A stretch of DNA of 64,000 nt, taken from positions 115,218,564-115,282,563 of the forward strand of contig NC_052055.2 of the NCBI RefSeq assembly GCF_903992535.2, written 5' to 3'. The stretch is from Arvicola amphibius (Eukaryota > Chordata > Mammalia > Rodentia > Cricetidae). A program made the translations under genes and the position numbers. Every line of letters begins with the position of its first letter. Position 1 is the first letter of the stretch. Under the pieces are notes generated by a model that saw only the letters and a list, made by a program, of their open reading frames with translations, had not been told where the DNA came from and did no database searches. This document shows, one piece after another, positions 39,430 to 50,441 of this stretch.

Positions 39430-39711
39430 AGCATATACGTAAATGAAGGATTGTGAGGGAGAGCAGAGACTGAAACTAGATCCATAGGTAGGAGGCTCCA
39501 GAGTGCAGTGACGGGTTGAGAAATAGGGAGCGGGCAAAAAAGCCATCTGTGAATGAAAAGAACTGAGGCCCCTGGCGGTGGAAGGGCAGCCGGGTTAGGC
39601 AATAATGGGAGGGAGAGAAATGACAACAGGAAATTTTGTTTGAAAAACATTATAGTGAAACTAATTCTTTGAACTGAAATTTCCTTAGAAATTTAATTTT
39701 TAAAAAAAGGG
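39430..39711. other. short unassigned stretch
   Basis: Purine-rich DNA between two repeats; nothing recognised. Confidence 0.3.
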
Positions 39712-39915
39712 CTATACACCTAAAACCTGATGTAGGGGTGCTTGCCTGTAATCTCAACAATCAGAAGACAGAGACTGGCGATCCTGAGTTGAGGTCAGCT
39801 TGGGTAGCATAAGGAGATCCTGCCTTACAAAATCAGGCCCTGGGGGTGTGGCCCAGTATTGGAGGGGTTCCTGCCAGGTCCGAGTCCTTGGTTTGATCCC
39901 CCATACAAAGAGAGG
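39712..39915 (+). mobile_element. B4-like composite SINE
   Basis: B1-like left (GCTTGCCTGTAATCTCAACA, AGGTCAGCTTGGGTAGCATA) and ID-like right (GGGTGTGGCCCAGTATTGG, GTTTGATCCCCC). Confidence 0.5.
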
Positions 39916-40055
39916 GACTGAGACAGACGTATACTGAGACTTGGTGTGACTGAAGAAAGGCAAGGGTTTGCTGAGCTAGCACAGAAATGGACCCCAGTCT
40001 TCTGAATCGAAAAGAAAAACTCAAACGACCCAGCAGCAATTAGAGCGTGCTGGGT

Positions 40056-40397
40056 AGTTTTATGTCAACTTGACACAAGCTAAAGCCGTCTGAGAGGAGA
40101 GAGCCTCGACTGAGAAATACCTCTGTAAAATAATATCAGGCTGCAGGCAAGCCTGTAATTTCTTGATTAGTGATTGCAGGTGGGGCCACCCCTGGGCTGA
40201 TGGTCTTGGGTTCTATAAAAAAGCAGGTTGAGCAAGCCAGTAAACAGCACCCCTCCATGACCTCTGCATCAGCTCCTGTCCTGACTCCCTTCAATGACAA
40301 ACGTGATATGGAAGTTTAAGCCAGATCAACCCTTTCCTCCCCAAGTTACTTTGGTCATGGAGTTTCGTCACAGCGATAGAAACCCTGGCTAAGACAA
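40056..40397 (+). mobile_element. 'TGTCAACTTGACAC' repeat, left terminal copy of a composite element
   Basis: TAGTTTTATGTCAACTTGAC, GTGGGGCCACCCCTGGGCTG, TATAAAAAAGCAGGTTGAGC and CGATAGAAACCCTGGCTAAG, matching 41590-41965 in the same order and direction. Confidence 0.8.
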
Positions 40398-41589
40398 GGA
40401 AAATGGGGTGTGGTTGTGGCAGACCTGACCGTGTTGTTTTGGGGAGGACTGTGGAAGGACTTTGGAATTTGGTGCAAAAAAAGCCATTGCATGTTCAGTG
40501 TTTGGTGAGCTCTTCTGTTGTATCTTTGAAGATAAGAACGTTGAGGCACTGCGGAAGATGGAGGCCTGGCTGGGTGTTTCAGAGGGAAGCTGAAAGACTC
40601 GATCAGGGTCATTGGTTATTTTAAATTAAGATTCTGTGGTTCTGGATAGCTGGGTCTGAAGATTCACCTGTGATCAACACAACACCAAAGCTACTGAAGT
40701 GAACCTTTGCTTTGCTGGGATGCTGGCTGCTGGCTGCTGGCCATCTGGAGCTGAGAAATTAGCAATGATTCAGAAGAGACCAGCATCGTTGAACTGAAAT
40801 TTTCGGTTTCAGTGTTTCCGCAGAGTCAGAACACAGATGCCTGTTCCAGAGAAGGCCAAGATTGTACCTCGGGCTGGCAGCTGGACTTGTGAGTGTACGA
40901 GTCACCCAGGTGATAGTGGTTTGGAAGGCATGAAGGGGTCATGGAAAGCAACTGAGGCCTGGCACTGTAAGAGCCCACTGGTGAAGATGCAGCCTCAGTG
41001 GCAGGTGAAGACTACTCAGGACCGAAGGGGTCATGCGTAGACGCTGAGGGCTGACCCCATGAGGAGAGCCTATGAGAGGCGATAGGTGAGAGCACAGCCT
41101 GGCTGCAGCAGATCCCAGCACCGTGGGATGGCCACCAAGAACAGCAGCAGCAGAGGAGTGGCAACATCCAGAGCCTGGAGGACAAGCTGTGTGTGCTGCA
41201 GGGGGCAGAGCTGGAGAAGGAACCCAAGCTCCTAGAAGGAGCACAGAAAAGCAGGAGTGAATCCCAGGTATTGGACATTGAGTTAGTTATACTTTTAGTG
41301 TTTGGTTTTGCTTTGATTGTGACTGTCTGTGCCCTGAACTTCCCAAACTTCTTCCCTCCTGAAGTTAGAAAGTAGTTAATTCGGTTTTGAATTTGCAGAG
41401 ACTTTGGATTTTAAAAGAGATTGGGTCCTTTAAAGAGACTGAATTTTTTAATGTGTTTGGATTTTTAAAGACTGTGTGATTTTTAAAGTTACTTATATTT
41501 CTAACGTGAGATCTCAGGGATGAACAAAAAAGGAAGGGTTGTGTCTCAACAGTGATGTGTTTGTGTGACAAGGTGACGAGGGGTCGGCT
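40398..41589 (+). mobile_element. internal region between two direct terminal repeats
   Basis: About 1.2 kb, in which GAGACTTTGGATTTTAAAAG, GACTGAATTTTTTAATG and AAGACTGTGTGATTTTTAAAG form a degenerate T-rich repeat near the right end, a pattern I associate with a common muroid retroelement. A 60-codon open frame (41193-41375) encodes a hydrophobic stretch LVILLVFGFALIVTVC, but no retroviral domain is visible. Confidence 0.5.
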
Positions 41590-41965
41590 GTGTTGGCTGA
41601 TATCATGTCCGTGTGACACAATCTAAGGACATCCGAGGAGGGAGCCTCAGCTGAGAATGCCCCCATAAGGCCAGGCTGTAGGAAAACCTGTTGGGCGTTT
41701 TCTTAACTAGTGATTGATGGGGGGAGGGCCCAATGTGGGTGGTGCCATCCCTGGGCTGGTGGTCCTGGGTTTTATAAGAAAGCAGGCTGAGCAAGCCATG
41801 GGGAGCAAGCCAGTAAGCAGCACCCCTCCATCAGCTCCTGCCTCCAGGGTCCTGCCCTGTTTGAGTGAGTTTCTGCCCTAACTTCCTTCTCTAATGAACA
41901 ACGATGTGGAAGTGTCAACCAAACAAACCCTCAAGTTGCTTTGGTTATAGCCAGAGTGGTGGGTT
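41590..41965 (+). mobile_element. 'TGTCAACTTGACAC' repeat, right terminal copy
   Basis: GAGGAGGGAGCCTCAGCTGA, GGGGGGAGGGCCCAATGTGG, GGTGCCATCCCTGGGCTGGT, TATAAGAAAGCAGGCTGAGC, ATGTGGAAGTGTCAACC. Confidence 0.8.
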
Positions 41966-42565
41966 AGAGCCAAGAGGTGCCACAAATTCACACCATACAA
42001 AAGAGCTCAGGTGGGAGGCTTATTGGGGGGAGGGGTGGCTCTGAATGAGCTCAGAAGAAAAAGAGAGGGAGGGACAGGAGGGGCTTTTATGAGGGGATAT
42101 AGAGCATCTGCGTAGGGAGAGTTGCTCTACTTGGTGACTGGGGTAGCTCCTCGCATCTTGGCTGCTGTTGATGACGAGTCCCGCTAGGTCCCTGAGAGCA
42201 GGCCAGGATAAATGCCTGTGTGCTAACAGTAACTATAAATGCAGAGAGGAATACCAGAACTATCAGGGACAGTTGCATGTAGGTAGCAAGCAGTAACACT
42301 TCTTTTCAGCATCAGAGATTGATCCTGAGTGTGCCAGGAAGAGTCCCGGGACAAGGAGGACGTTTAGTTTTCTTTTGTTTGGTAAATGCCAGTTCTCAGG
42401 TGATGAGTCAGGGGTGGTGGACATTTGGAGGAGAAAAATGAACTCGATATAATGGCCGAGCTTGAAATTGATTTCTCAAGAAGTACAGTTGTTCAGCATG
42501 AGATGTCCCTGCTCCTTCGGGCTCCCTCCTTTCTTTGGGGTGGCCAGCAAAGTGAAAACCTGCCT

Positions 42566-42735
42566 GTAGGGGCCAGGTGGTGGTGGCACACACTTTTAAT
42601 CAGCAGCACTCAGGAGGCAGAGGCAGGCGGATCTCTGTGAGTTTGAGGCCAGCCTGGTCTACAGAGCAAGTTACAAGAGAGCCAGGACTATTACACAGAG
42701 AAACCCTGTCTTGAAAAACAAAAACCAAACAACCA
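42566..42735 (+). mobile_element. B1 SINE
   Basis: CCAGGTGGTGGTGGCACACA, GAGGCAGAGGCAGGCGGATC, AACCCTGTCTTGAAAAACAA. Confidence 0.92.
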
Positions 42736-42745
42736 TGTTCACGGG

Positions 42746-42929
42746 GCTGGAGAGATGGCTCAGAGGTTAAGAGCGCTGACTGTTCTAGAGGTTCTGAGGT
42801 CAATTCCCAGCAACCACATGATGGCTCACAACCATCTGTAATAAGATCTGGTGCCCTCTCCTGGCCTGCAGGGACACATGCAAGTAGAATGCTATATACA
42901 TAATTAATAAATAAATCTAAAAAAAAATG
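42746..42929 (+). mobile_element. B2 SINE with target duplication
   Basis: GGGGCTGGAGAGATGGCTCA through AATTAATAAATAAATCT and an A-run; flanked by ATGTTCA at about 42735 and 42928, with the bases after it (CGG/TGG) also similar. Confidence 0.92.
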
Positions 42930-43930
42930 TTCATGGCTATAGGTTCCCTGGAAGGGAAATGGACAATTATCTCTACGTACCGACTGGAGGTGGGGTTGGA
43001 GAGTTACGCTATCCATCTGCTTTCCCTAGGATTAATTCCTGCACATAGCACTGGAGTTAGGTTTTGGAAGGGATGGGTGTTTCAAGAGGATGGGGCAATG
43101 GTCTATTGGAGTTTACTAGAGTTATTGACAGCATGGACAGACAGAGGGGCATCAGTGATGCTGGATCTCCAGGGAGGCTTCAGACCCCAACACTAGAGAG
43201 AGCACAACAGGGTCCCTGAAGAGAATCAGAGCCCACTTAGCAGAGGCTGAGGAAGGTTCACAGCCTGGCTCTTGGAGAGGGAGCAGGGGATGGAGTGGGG
43301 AACAGAATGTGGCTCCTGTGAGTGGTGGCACCAGGCAGTGGGCTAGCTCTGGAATCACAAACAGTGACCCAGTAGGATGCCGATCGGCATATGGGAGGAG
43401 GACCCAGCAGAGGCTGGATTCTAACATTACAGTCTTCAAAATTCTCCCTAAGCTGGATGGATGTCTGTGGCTAACATGCAGGCTTCTGTTCTGTGGTCCT
43501 GATGCCCAGGTTCTATCTCAAAGGAGTGGGGGCCCATGGAAGGAAATCTGATCCCCAGGTTCTATCTCAAAGGAGTGGGGGCCCATGGAAGGAAATCTGG
43601 TTTGATTTCTCTGTCGGCCCACACTTGCCTCTCTTAGTGAAATTTTATTCCATCTCCTGTAAATGTCAAATGTAACATCTATTTTTACCTTTTCCTTGAA
43701 GCAAGTTGTTCCTTTCTTGAGAGAGGCATCCCTCCACATTCAGGTTTCACAAGGCAGGCCCTAACAACCTCAGAATGCAACTCCCCAGTAGCTGGAGGTC
43801 GGCTCCGGGTCCCGGGGGTACTATTGAATAAAGAGCGAAAATCTGCTTCATTGCAGAATATAGCAGGGTGTTAATGGTGATTTGAACACAAGCAACTATC
43901 CATTGGCAAGGTGATCTCTGGTTGCCCATG
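42930..43930. other. intergenic block without recognised gene
   Basis: Contains the 49-bp duplication at 43505-43602; otherwise nothing recognised. Confidence 0.35.
43505..43602 (+). repeat. 49-bp tandem duplication, near identical
   Basis: CCCAGGTTCTATCTCAAAGG at 43505 and 43554, followed in both by GAGTGGGGGCCCATGGAAGG and AAATCTG. Confidence 0.95.
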
Positions 43931-44394
43931 CTGGGTAGACCACAACACATCATCAGTTGGCCAAGAATTGCCCTGTCCCCAGCTTCCAGGGTGCGGTAAG
44001 AGTGTCTGGGAAAGCTACAGTGGTCTCTGGGGGGACGGTGTACTTCGTGGGACATGTCCTTTAACAGTGTTTCTAGAACCGTGAGCTGAGGAAGTGATAT
44101 CAAAGAGTACCAGGTTGTGTGTGAGGTGTTCGCGGTAGCATTCATAATAGAAAGGCTGGAAGTCGCAGAAATGTCAGAGTTCAGTGAACCTTCTCCCATT
44201 GCTTCTATGGGTTGGTGCCACCAAGTGAATCACCATGACGAGAACATAGCATGGTGACAAAAGTCTTTGAGAAAGAAAATGATGTTTCCCAGCTGTGTAT
44301 AGTCAGAACTCTGACTTTTTTTTTTTGGCACTATGGCAAAATAGTCATAGGGAGTGAAAAAAATGAAGATGGGTGGTTTAAGATGGTGGGATGC

Positions 44395-44556
44395 AAGCCG
44401 GGCGGTGGTGGCGCACGCCTTTAATCCCAGCACTCGGGAGGCAGAGGCAGGCGGATCTCTGAGTTCGAGGCCAGCCTGATCTACAAGAGCTAGTTCCAGG
44501 ACAGGCTCCAAAGCCACAGAGAAACCCTGTCTCGAAAAACCAAAAAAAAAAAAAAA
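44395..44556 (+). mobile_element. young B1 SINE with 15-bp target duplication
   Basis: Near-consensus B1 from AAGCCGGGCGGTGGTGGC to a pure A-tail, flanked by AAGATGGTGGGATGC at 44380-44394 and 44557-44571. Absent from the matching place in copy A (about 985). Confidence 0.97.
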
Positions 44557-44904
44557 AAGATGGTGGGATGCTCGGTGGGGCTTTCTTAAAATGTTCCGTT
44601 TGTGTTGCTGACAGATGATTTTAAGGGCACTGTTCAGTAAACCCCGCATCTCATCTCAAGCAGCTTCTCAAGGTACAAGATCTAGCCCACAACAGACTAG
44701 AGTAGATCTATGTTCTCATTTAAATGAAGCATTTTAGTTCATTAGTAAGCACACAAAAGAGTTGCTCTTGTGAGGCGTGTAAGGGTGTTCTAGGGTTGGT
44801 GTGCATGTGTGGAAGGAAGGAGGAGTGTGCACGTGTGTACCTGTGCACAGAGGTATGGAGACCAGTCGCCAACTTCTAGCGCTATTCCCTAGCGTTCCCA
44901 CTCT

Positions 44905-45100
44905 GTTTTGAGAGGCAGGGTCTCTCACTAGGTCCAAGGCTTACTAATTCAGCTATGCTGACTGGCCAGCAGCTCCCAGGAATCCTCCTGCCTCTGCCCC
45001 CCAAGCACTGGGATTACAAGCATGTGCCACCACAGCTTATCATTTTATGTGGGTGCTGGGAATCGAACTCAGGTCCTCACATTTGTAGGGCATGGTGACT
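44905..45100 (-). mobile_element. B4-like composite SINE, reverse
   Basis: AGGCAGGGTCTCTCACTAGG, CTGGGATTACAAGCATGTGC and then GTGCTGGGAATCGAACTCAG, i.e. a B1-like part next to a tRNA-like part in antisense. Confidence 0.55.
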
Positions 45101-45244
45101 TGAAAGAGAATGTCCCCCAAAGGGAGTGGCACTATCGGGAGGTGTGGTCTTATTGAAGTAGGTCTGACTCTCAATGGAGACCATGGTTGTGTGGACTCTG
45201 CCAGTAGATGACCTACCCAGAAAGATGCTATTATGTAAGCAAGG

Positions 45245-45405
45245 ACAAACAGATGTGTTAGTAGGTTTTAAGACAGAGTTCCACTATATAGCCCAGGATA
45301 GCCTGAAACTTGATATACAGCCCGGGCTAGCCTCACACTGGGAGTCCTGCTATCTCAGTCTCCCAAGTATTGGGATTAAAAGTGTGGGTCACTATGCTCA
45401 ACCCT
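45245..45405 (-). mobile_element. old B1-like SINE
   Basis: AGACAGAGTTCCACTATATA, CAGTCTCCCAAGTATTGGGA and TTAAAAGTGTGGGTCAC. Confidence 0.65.
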
Positions 45406-45682
45406 GCTTTCAGGTTTGAGGTATGGCCACCAGTCTCTGAAGGCAGTGGCTGGGCTGAGCTTCCAATGAGTCTAGCTGGGAAGTCTATATTTGTTTCCTC
45501 ATGAGCCTCTCTTAACAACGAGCCATTGTGGCCAGCCCAGGATAGGAACCCAGGCATTCATTACCAATCACTTCTCCACTGCCATTGACACCCTACTTCT
45601 CTTGGGCTGGCTGGGTGATCTGGAAAGACTGTCCTGGTGCTGCCACCTAGAGGTTCATTTTAGCCTTGCACTTAATTCACAG

Positions 45683-47466
45683 GAACACTACCACACTTCT
45701 GGAGAGGGAACCAAAGGTTTGTTCATGAACCTTCCAGGGGCTGGGCCTCATCTCCCCTGTTCCACCTACTTCCTCTGGGCGGGGTCTGCTCCACAACCTG
45801 TGCCTGCCTGTTGGGTACCTAGGAAGGGGGCACTGACTCTCCTCTGCTCCCTTGTGTGTAATTGGGAGACAATGGCTGGGGTGTAAAGTCTTCATGGGCG
45901 GCCATCTTGCTGCCCAAATGGGGATCAAATGGGTCCCCATCTTTCTTCTTTCTGTACTGATGATGACCACGCGAGGCAGCATTAGATTGTCACAGATTCT
46001 GGGATCCTCTGGGGGACTAGACCTGATAGAAGGAATCTGTATGTACTAAAAGGGGACTTAGAGTGGCTTATACCATGGAGGATGAGGGAGGTTGGCAGTG
46101 AGGCGGGGAATGGGATGGAGTCTCTGCTGGCTGGGGAGGATCCCCAGGTGGGATGATGCCCGAGCAGGGGCTATCAATAAATTCCCCTTTCATTTGATTT
46201 AGACTCTAGGCGCCCTCACACAGATTAATCTCAATTTCATCTGTCTAGAGAAAACAGTGGGTTGGCTTCTGTGATCCTTTTTCCTTTCCAGGCATTTGCA
46301 CTTGTCACGAGATAAATGTGCCTGTCTGGTTCTGCCTGCGACCAGGCTCCAGTCTAGGCATTGAGACAACAGTGGGAACCAGGTCATAGGGATCTCTGCC
46401 TGGTTCTGACTCCTCCTTACTCGGTTCCCTTGGACAAACCTCTCTGTCCCTAGGCCTTAGGACAGCCTCCAACGCTGCCTATGGTCAGCAGTCTGAGAGT
46501 GCAGTGCCTGCCCTGCTGGAATGAGACAGTGGCGGCCAAAGGCCAGGACCCCAGGAAGGGCTCCTGACTGCAAGGTTTGTTACACTGGCCTCCAGCAGTT
46601 CACAGAGAAAATTCATGCCCCCTTCTGTGTGACTGAATGGCTTTGCCATGTGTGACTGGAGGAGCCCAGATGTGGACTCTGGGCTCTGTTCCCCATCTTG
46701 ACCTGAGAGCGAGTCATTGGTTGTATTCCAGAGACTCGGATTCTCATTGGACAGACAAGGTACTGCCCATGAGAAGGTCTGACCTCCCTGTCCTCTTCTT
46801 GGGCAGCTAGGGTGAAGGCAGGATTCCATTTCAGTCAGAAGTTGGAGCCATGAACGTGGCCAGCTCTTTACCAAGTATCTCTGGGAGCAGCAAGCCGAGG
46901 GGTTTCTCTTTAGACCCTTCCTGGAGACACAAGCCTTCCCAGGGGTGCCGGTGTGAGCTCATGCCCCTCTCCTTCATCCTGCCTTAGGCCTGACCACACC
47001 TCCTGGACTGAAAGGCCACAGTCAACTGGGCTGGGCTGTGTGAGTCATCTGGCATCCATGCTGAGGTCATAAGGCAATTACTTGTCTTTATTACTGTCTG
47101 AAATAACCCTGTCCATCAGCATGATGAATATAGTTTCTGCCCCATGGCTGTCCCCTAGTGGCAAGATATGGTGCCACGTAAGGTAGTGTGTGCGTTTTCA
47201 GTTGGTTTCGTTTGGGATTTGTGTGTTTTGAGACAGAGTATCACTGGGTATCCCTGGCTGGTTTGGAACTTGTACAAGGCTGGCCTTGAATTCAAAGAGA
47301 TCGACGTGCCTTTGCCTCCCTAGCTCTGGGATCTAACTATGTCCAGTGTGTGTGTGTGTTTCAGAAGATAGGCAGATTTGAGATATGTATCTGGGAGCTT
47401 GCTGAAGCTCAGCTACAACCCCACCATTATGAAGGTTCCAGTCCCTACCTGCCTAAGGCCAGTTAG
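45683..47466 (+). pseudogene. Upb1 partial pseudogene in duplicated copy
   Basis: Non-processed remnant: it keeps intron sequence. The exon matching 2324-2366 is present at 45683-45716 but is 9 bp shorter (loss in the NEF codons) with several changes; its donor reads GTTTGT. The exon matching 3119-3273 is absent with its surroundings. The last exon at about 47365-47466 has extra bases after GATTTGAGAT that shift the frame and a further loss around the AVK codons. No counterpart of the 82-bp exon was found. It cannot make a Upb1 product. Confidence 0.88.
47215..47340 (-). mobile_element. B1-like SINE
   Basis: TTTGAGACAGAGTATCACTG, GGCTGGCCTTGAATTCAAAG and GTGCCTTTGCCTCCCTAGC, diverged. Confidence 0.65.
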
Positions 47467-47540
47467 GTATAGGACATCTCAGGCCCCAATGGGTGACTTT
47501 TAAAGTACATTGGTGGGGTTCTAAATGTCCAAGCAGCAAG

Positions 47541-47686
47541 CCGGGCGGTGGTGGCACATGTCTTTAATCCCAGCACTCGGGAGGCAGAGTCAGTCTTTGT
47601 GAGTTTGAGGCCAGCCTGGTCTACAACAGCTAGTTCTAGGACAGGCTCCAAAGCTACAGAGAAACACTGTCTCAACCCCTCCCCTG
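47541..47686 (+). mobile_element. B1 SINE with 18-bp target duplication
   Basis: CCGGGCGGTGGTGGCACATG through CACTGTCTCAACCCCTCCCC; flanked by AAATGTCCAAGCAGCAAG at 47523-47540 and 47687-47704. Sits beside the relic last exon of Upb1 and is absent from copy A. Confidence 0.96.
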
Positions 47687-47984
47687 AAATGTCCAAGCAG
47701 CAAGTGGATCGACTGGTTTTCTTTTAGGGTGCTAGAAATATTCTGGGGATGGTTCAACAACCTTGGAAATTTATTAAGTGTAACTGTATTATACACTTGA
47801 AGTCTTTCATTTGTTATAGAGATTCTACCTCAAGTTAGGCAATCCCTCGCTGTTGCTTAAGCTGGTGGATTTGAAATTAGACCCACAGGCTGCTCCAGTG
47901 TTGAGGTGCCAGCTTCTCGAGGGGCAGTTTTGGAGACCGTGTGCTCGTGGAGAGCAGATGGAAGAGGCGCAGACCAAGGTGTTC

Positions 47985-48440
47985 TGGTTTGGTCTTGCTG
48001 ATATAATGATAAAACACCGACCAAAAGAAATGAGGGGGCGGAAAAGGTTTATCTCATATGTAGATTACAGCCCATCATGGAGGGGATCCAGGACAGGCGC
48101 AGGAGGCAGGAACCTGGAGGCAGGAACCTGGAGGCAGGAACCTGGAGGCAGGAACCTGGAGGCAGGAACCTGGAGGCAGGAACTGAAGCGGAGACCATGG
48201 AGGAATATTGCTCACTGGCTAGCTGCCCATGGATTGCTCTGTTCCTTTTTTTGTGTAGCCCAAGCCCACCTGTCCAGCAGTGGCACCACCCACAGTGGGC
48301 CTTCCTCTATCAATTAGCAATTAAGAAAAAACCCCACAGACACGCCCATCTGAGGGAGGCAATTCTTCCATGGAGGTTCCCTCTTCCTAGGTGTGCCACG
48401 TTGACAACAGAACCAACCAGGGGGCGCAGCATAGCTGTGA
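47985..48440 (-). mobile_element. 'TGTCAACTTGACAC' family repeat, reverse, with internal minisatellite
   Basis: TGATAAAACACCGACCAAAA, AAGGTTTATCTCATATG, CAGCAGTGGCACCACCCACA, TCAATTAGCAATTAAGAAAA and GTTGACAACAGAACC are antisense family words. A 15-bp repeat (48104-48184) is embedded. Confidence 0.75.
48104..48184 (+). repeat. 15-bp tandem repeat, about five units
   Basis: GGAGGCAGGAACCTG repeated five times, likely expanded from the single GGCAGGAAC word of the host repeat. Confidence 0.95.
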
Positions 48441-48544
48441 GCAGGTGGCATGCTCTTTTCATGTATCCCCACTTTGGCTAGTGTTCCCAAACTCTTTAGT
48501 TAGGCACAGACCTAGATGAGCATGAGAAAGATTCAGGACGGTTG

Positions 48545-48640
48545 AGACGACCTTGCTCTCAGCAGGTTGTCCGGGCTGGTCTGGAATTTGTCTTAGTCAT
48601 CCTTGCTTAGCTGGGACTATAGGTGTGTGCCCCCGTGCTC
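48545..48640 (-). mobile_element. old Alu/B1-like SINE fragment
   Basis: TGTCCGGGCTGGTCTGGAAT and AGCTGGGACTATAGGTGTGT. Confidence 0.5.
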
Positions 48641-49124
48641 TGCGTGATAGTTTCTCTTTGCTGTCACAGAAATATCTGTGATAGAGACACTTAAGGCAGG
48701 AGGTGGGGAGCTGCTCATGGTTCCTGGACAAAGTCCAGGGTAGCAGCAATACCATGATGGCAGGAGTTTGGCAGCTGGCTCCCTTGTGCCCACAGAAGGA
48801 AGGAGATAGTCCATGACCCCAGTTGCCCCATTTAGACATTTTCACGAAGGTTTGCAGGGAGGCTTATCTCCGTGTCATTCTAAATCTCCCAAGTTGATTA
48901 TCAGCCATAACAAGCACAGATAGCTTTGTGCAAAGGTATTTTACAAATGCCATTAAAGTTTATAGCCAGAAGATTGAGTGAGATCACGGCATCAAACCTG
49001 GATGGGAATCCCCGTGGCTTCTGTGGGGAGGAAGAAATTGTGTATAGACAGCGGTTCCAGTCCTCCGGGAGAGGTTCAAGCTGCCTCCCTGACAGCCCTC
49101 CCTGGAGCTTTGAGACTTGCCCAG

Positions 49125-49478
49125 CTGTAGTGGAACAAACGTTCCTTGCACTGTCAGCCCGCAAATAATGACACAGATACTTATTATGAAAGCTCGGCCT
49201 TAGGTTGGGCTCGTTCCCAACTAGCTCTTGTAACTTCTATGTTCTGCCATGTGGCTATATATATATATATATGTATGTATATCTTTTCCATTCTGTATGT
49301 GTGATTTGTTCTGCACCTCACTGGTGTCTCCTGCCACAACTAATTCTTCTTCCCAGCCTTCCTTCCTCTCTCCCTGGAAATCCCTCCAGTCTATCGTCTC
49401 TTGCCTAGCTATTGGTGGTTTACTTTTATTGTTTTTGTTTTTTAATCAAACCAACCAGAAGACATCTCAGCCAGACAC
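49125..49478 (-). mobile_element. LTR-like insertion private to copy B
   Basis: Copy A reads CCCAGCCAGCCCC at about 5555; copy B splits this site with about 350 bp (GTGGAACAAACGTTCC ... CAGCCAGACACACC) including CAAATAATGACACAGATACT and a (TA)n at 49256-49272. It resembles the neighbouring 49964-50441 LTR in order (ATAATGACAC, CTTATTA, CTGCCATGTGGC). Confidence 0.5.
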
Positions 49479-49611
49479 ACCTGGCCAGCCCCACCTTCAC
49501 TCCCTTCACATCCTTGTAACGTCTCCTAACATCTACCCCACGAGTTCTGCCTCTGGCTGGGTCTAACTGCTACAGACTCTGATGCCAAAAGCAAAATCTT
49601 CTTTTTTTTCT

Positions 49612-49768
49612 CTTTTTTTTTTTTTTTTCGAGACAAGGTTTCTCTGTAGTTTTAGTGCCTGTCCTGGAACTAGCTCTTTGTAGATCAGGCTGGCCTCGAA
49701 CTCAGAGATCCGCCTGCCTCTGCCTCCTGAGTGCTGGGATTAAAGGCATGCGCCACCACGGCCCGGCC
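49612..49768 (-). mobile_element. B1 SINE private to copy B
   Basis: T-run, CGAGACAAGGTTTCTCTGTA, CTCAGAGATCCGCCTGCCTC, GCGCCACCACGGCCCGGCC. Copy A at about 5665 has no insertion. Confidence 0.95.
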
Positions 49769-49963
49769 CAAAGAACAGAATCTTAAGGGATGAGTTTTCC
49801 TCTTAGGTTCTGGGTCTCTGGAATTCTATTCATTTGATTTGGTTTAAAGATATCAACGACTCTATTTCCCAGGGGAAAAAAACAGAAGTGGGTGCCCGTG
49901 GCATGACGGATGCCACCATAAGCATCTATATGAGGGCAGTCACCAGCCAGTGCCCCAGAGTAC

Positions 49964-50441
49964 TGTGTGTTGTTTTTGCTCTTTTGGCTTTTTGAGGGAC
50001 CACCACCCAGCTCCCAAATAAATCACACTCACATGGAGGCTTATTACTACTTATGAATGCCCCGCCTTAGCTTGTTTCTTGCCAGCTTTTCTTAATTCAT
50101 CCCAACTACCCTTTGTTTTGCCTCTGGGTTTTTATCTTCCTCTTCTTCTGTATACCTTTCTTTACTACTTTATTTTTGGCTGGCTGTGTAGCAGGGTGGC
50201 TGGTCCCTAGTTTCCTCCTACTCTCGTTCTCTTGTTGCTCTTATTTCTTGGATCTTGGTTCTCCTATTTATACTCTCTGCCTGCCAGGCCCACCTATCTT
50301 TGCTCCTGCCTTGCTACTGGCCGTTTACCTCTTTATTAGGGACATCAGGTGTTTTAGACAGGCACAGGAACACAGCCTCACAGGGTTAAACAAATGCAGC
50401 ATAAACAAAAGTCACACACCTGAAAGTAATATTCTCCAACA
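49964..50441 (-). mobile_element. solo LTR private to copy B
   Basis: Read on the - strand: TGTTGGAGAATATTAC start, CCTAATAAAGAGGTAAACGG poly(A)/promoter-side region, GAGTATAAATAGGAG TATA box (about 50270), and TGTGATTTATTTGGGAGC near the end. The uninterrupted site in copy A (about 6105-6115, GAGAGTCCCAGC) is split here between GAGTAC and TGAGTGTCCCAGC. Confidence 0.75.

Noticed and set aside
43747..44199. 150-codon - strand frame at the left border of copy B
   Set aside because: The corresponding DNA in copy A (about 500-830) does not keep this frame, and no domain is recognised.
48077..48481. 134-codon frame with repeated Glu-Pro-Gly-Gly-Arg-Asn-Leu-like units
   Set aside because: Translation of the 15-bp minisatellite inside a dispersed repeat.
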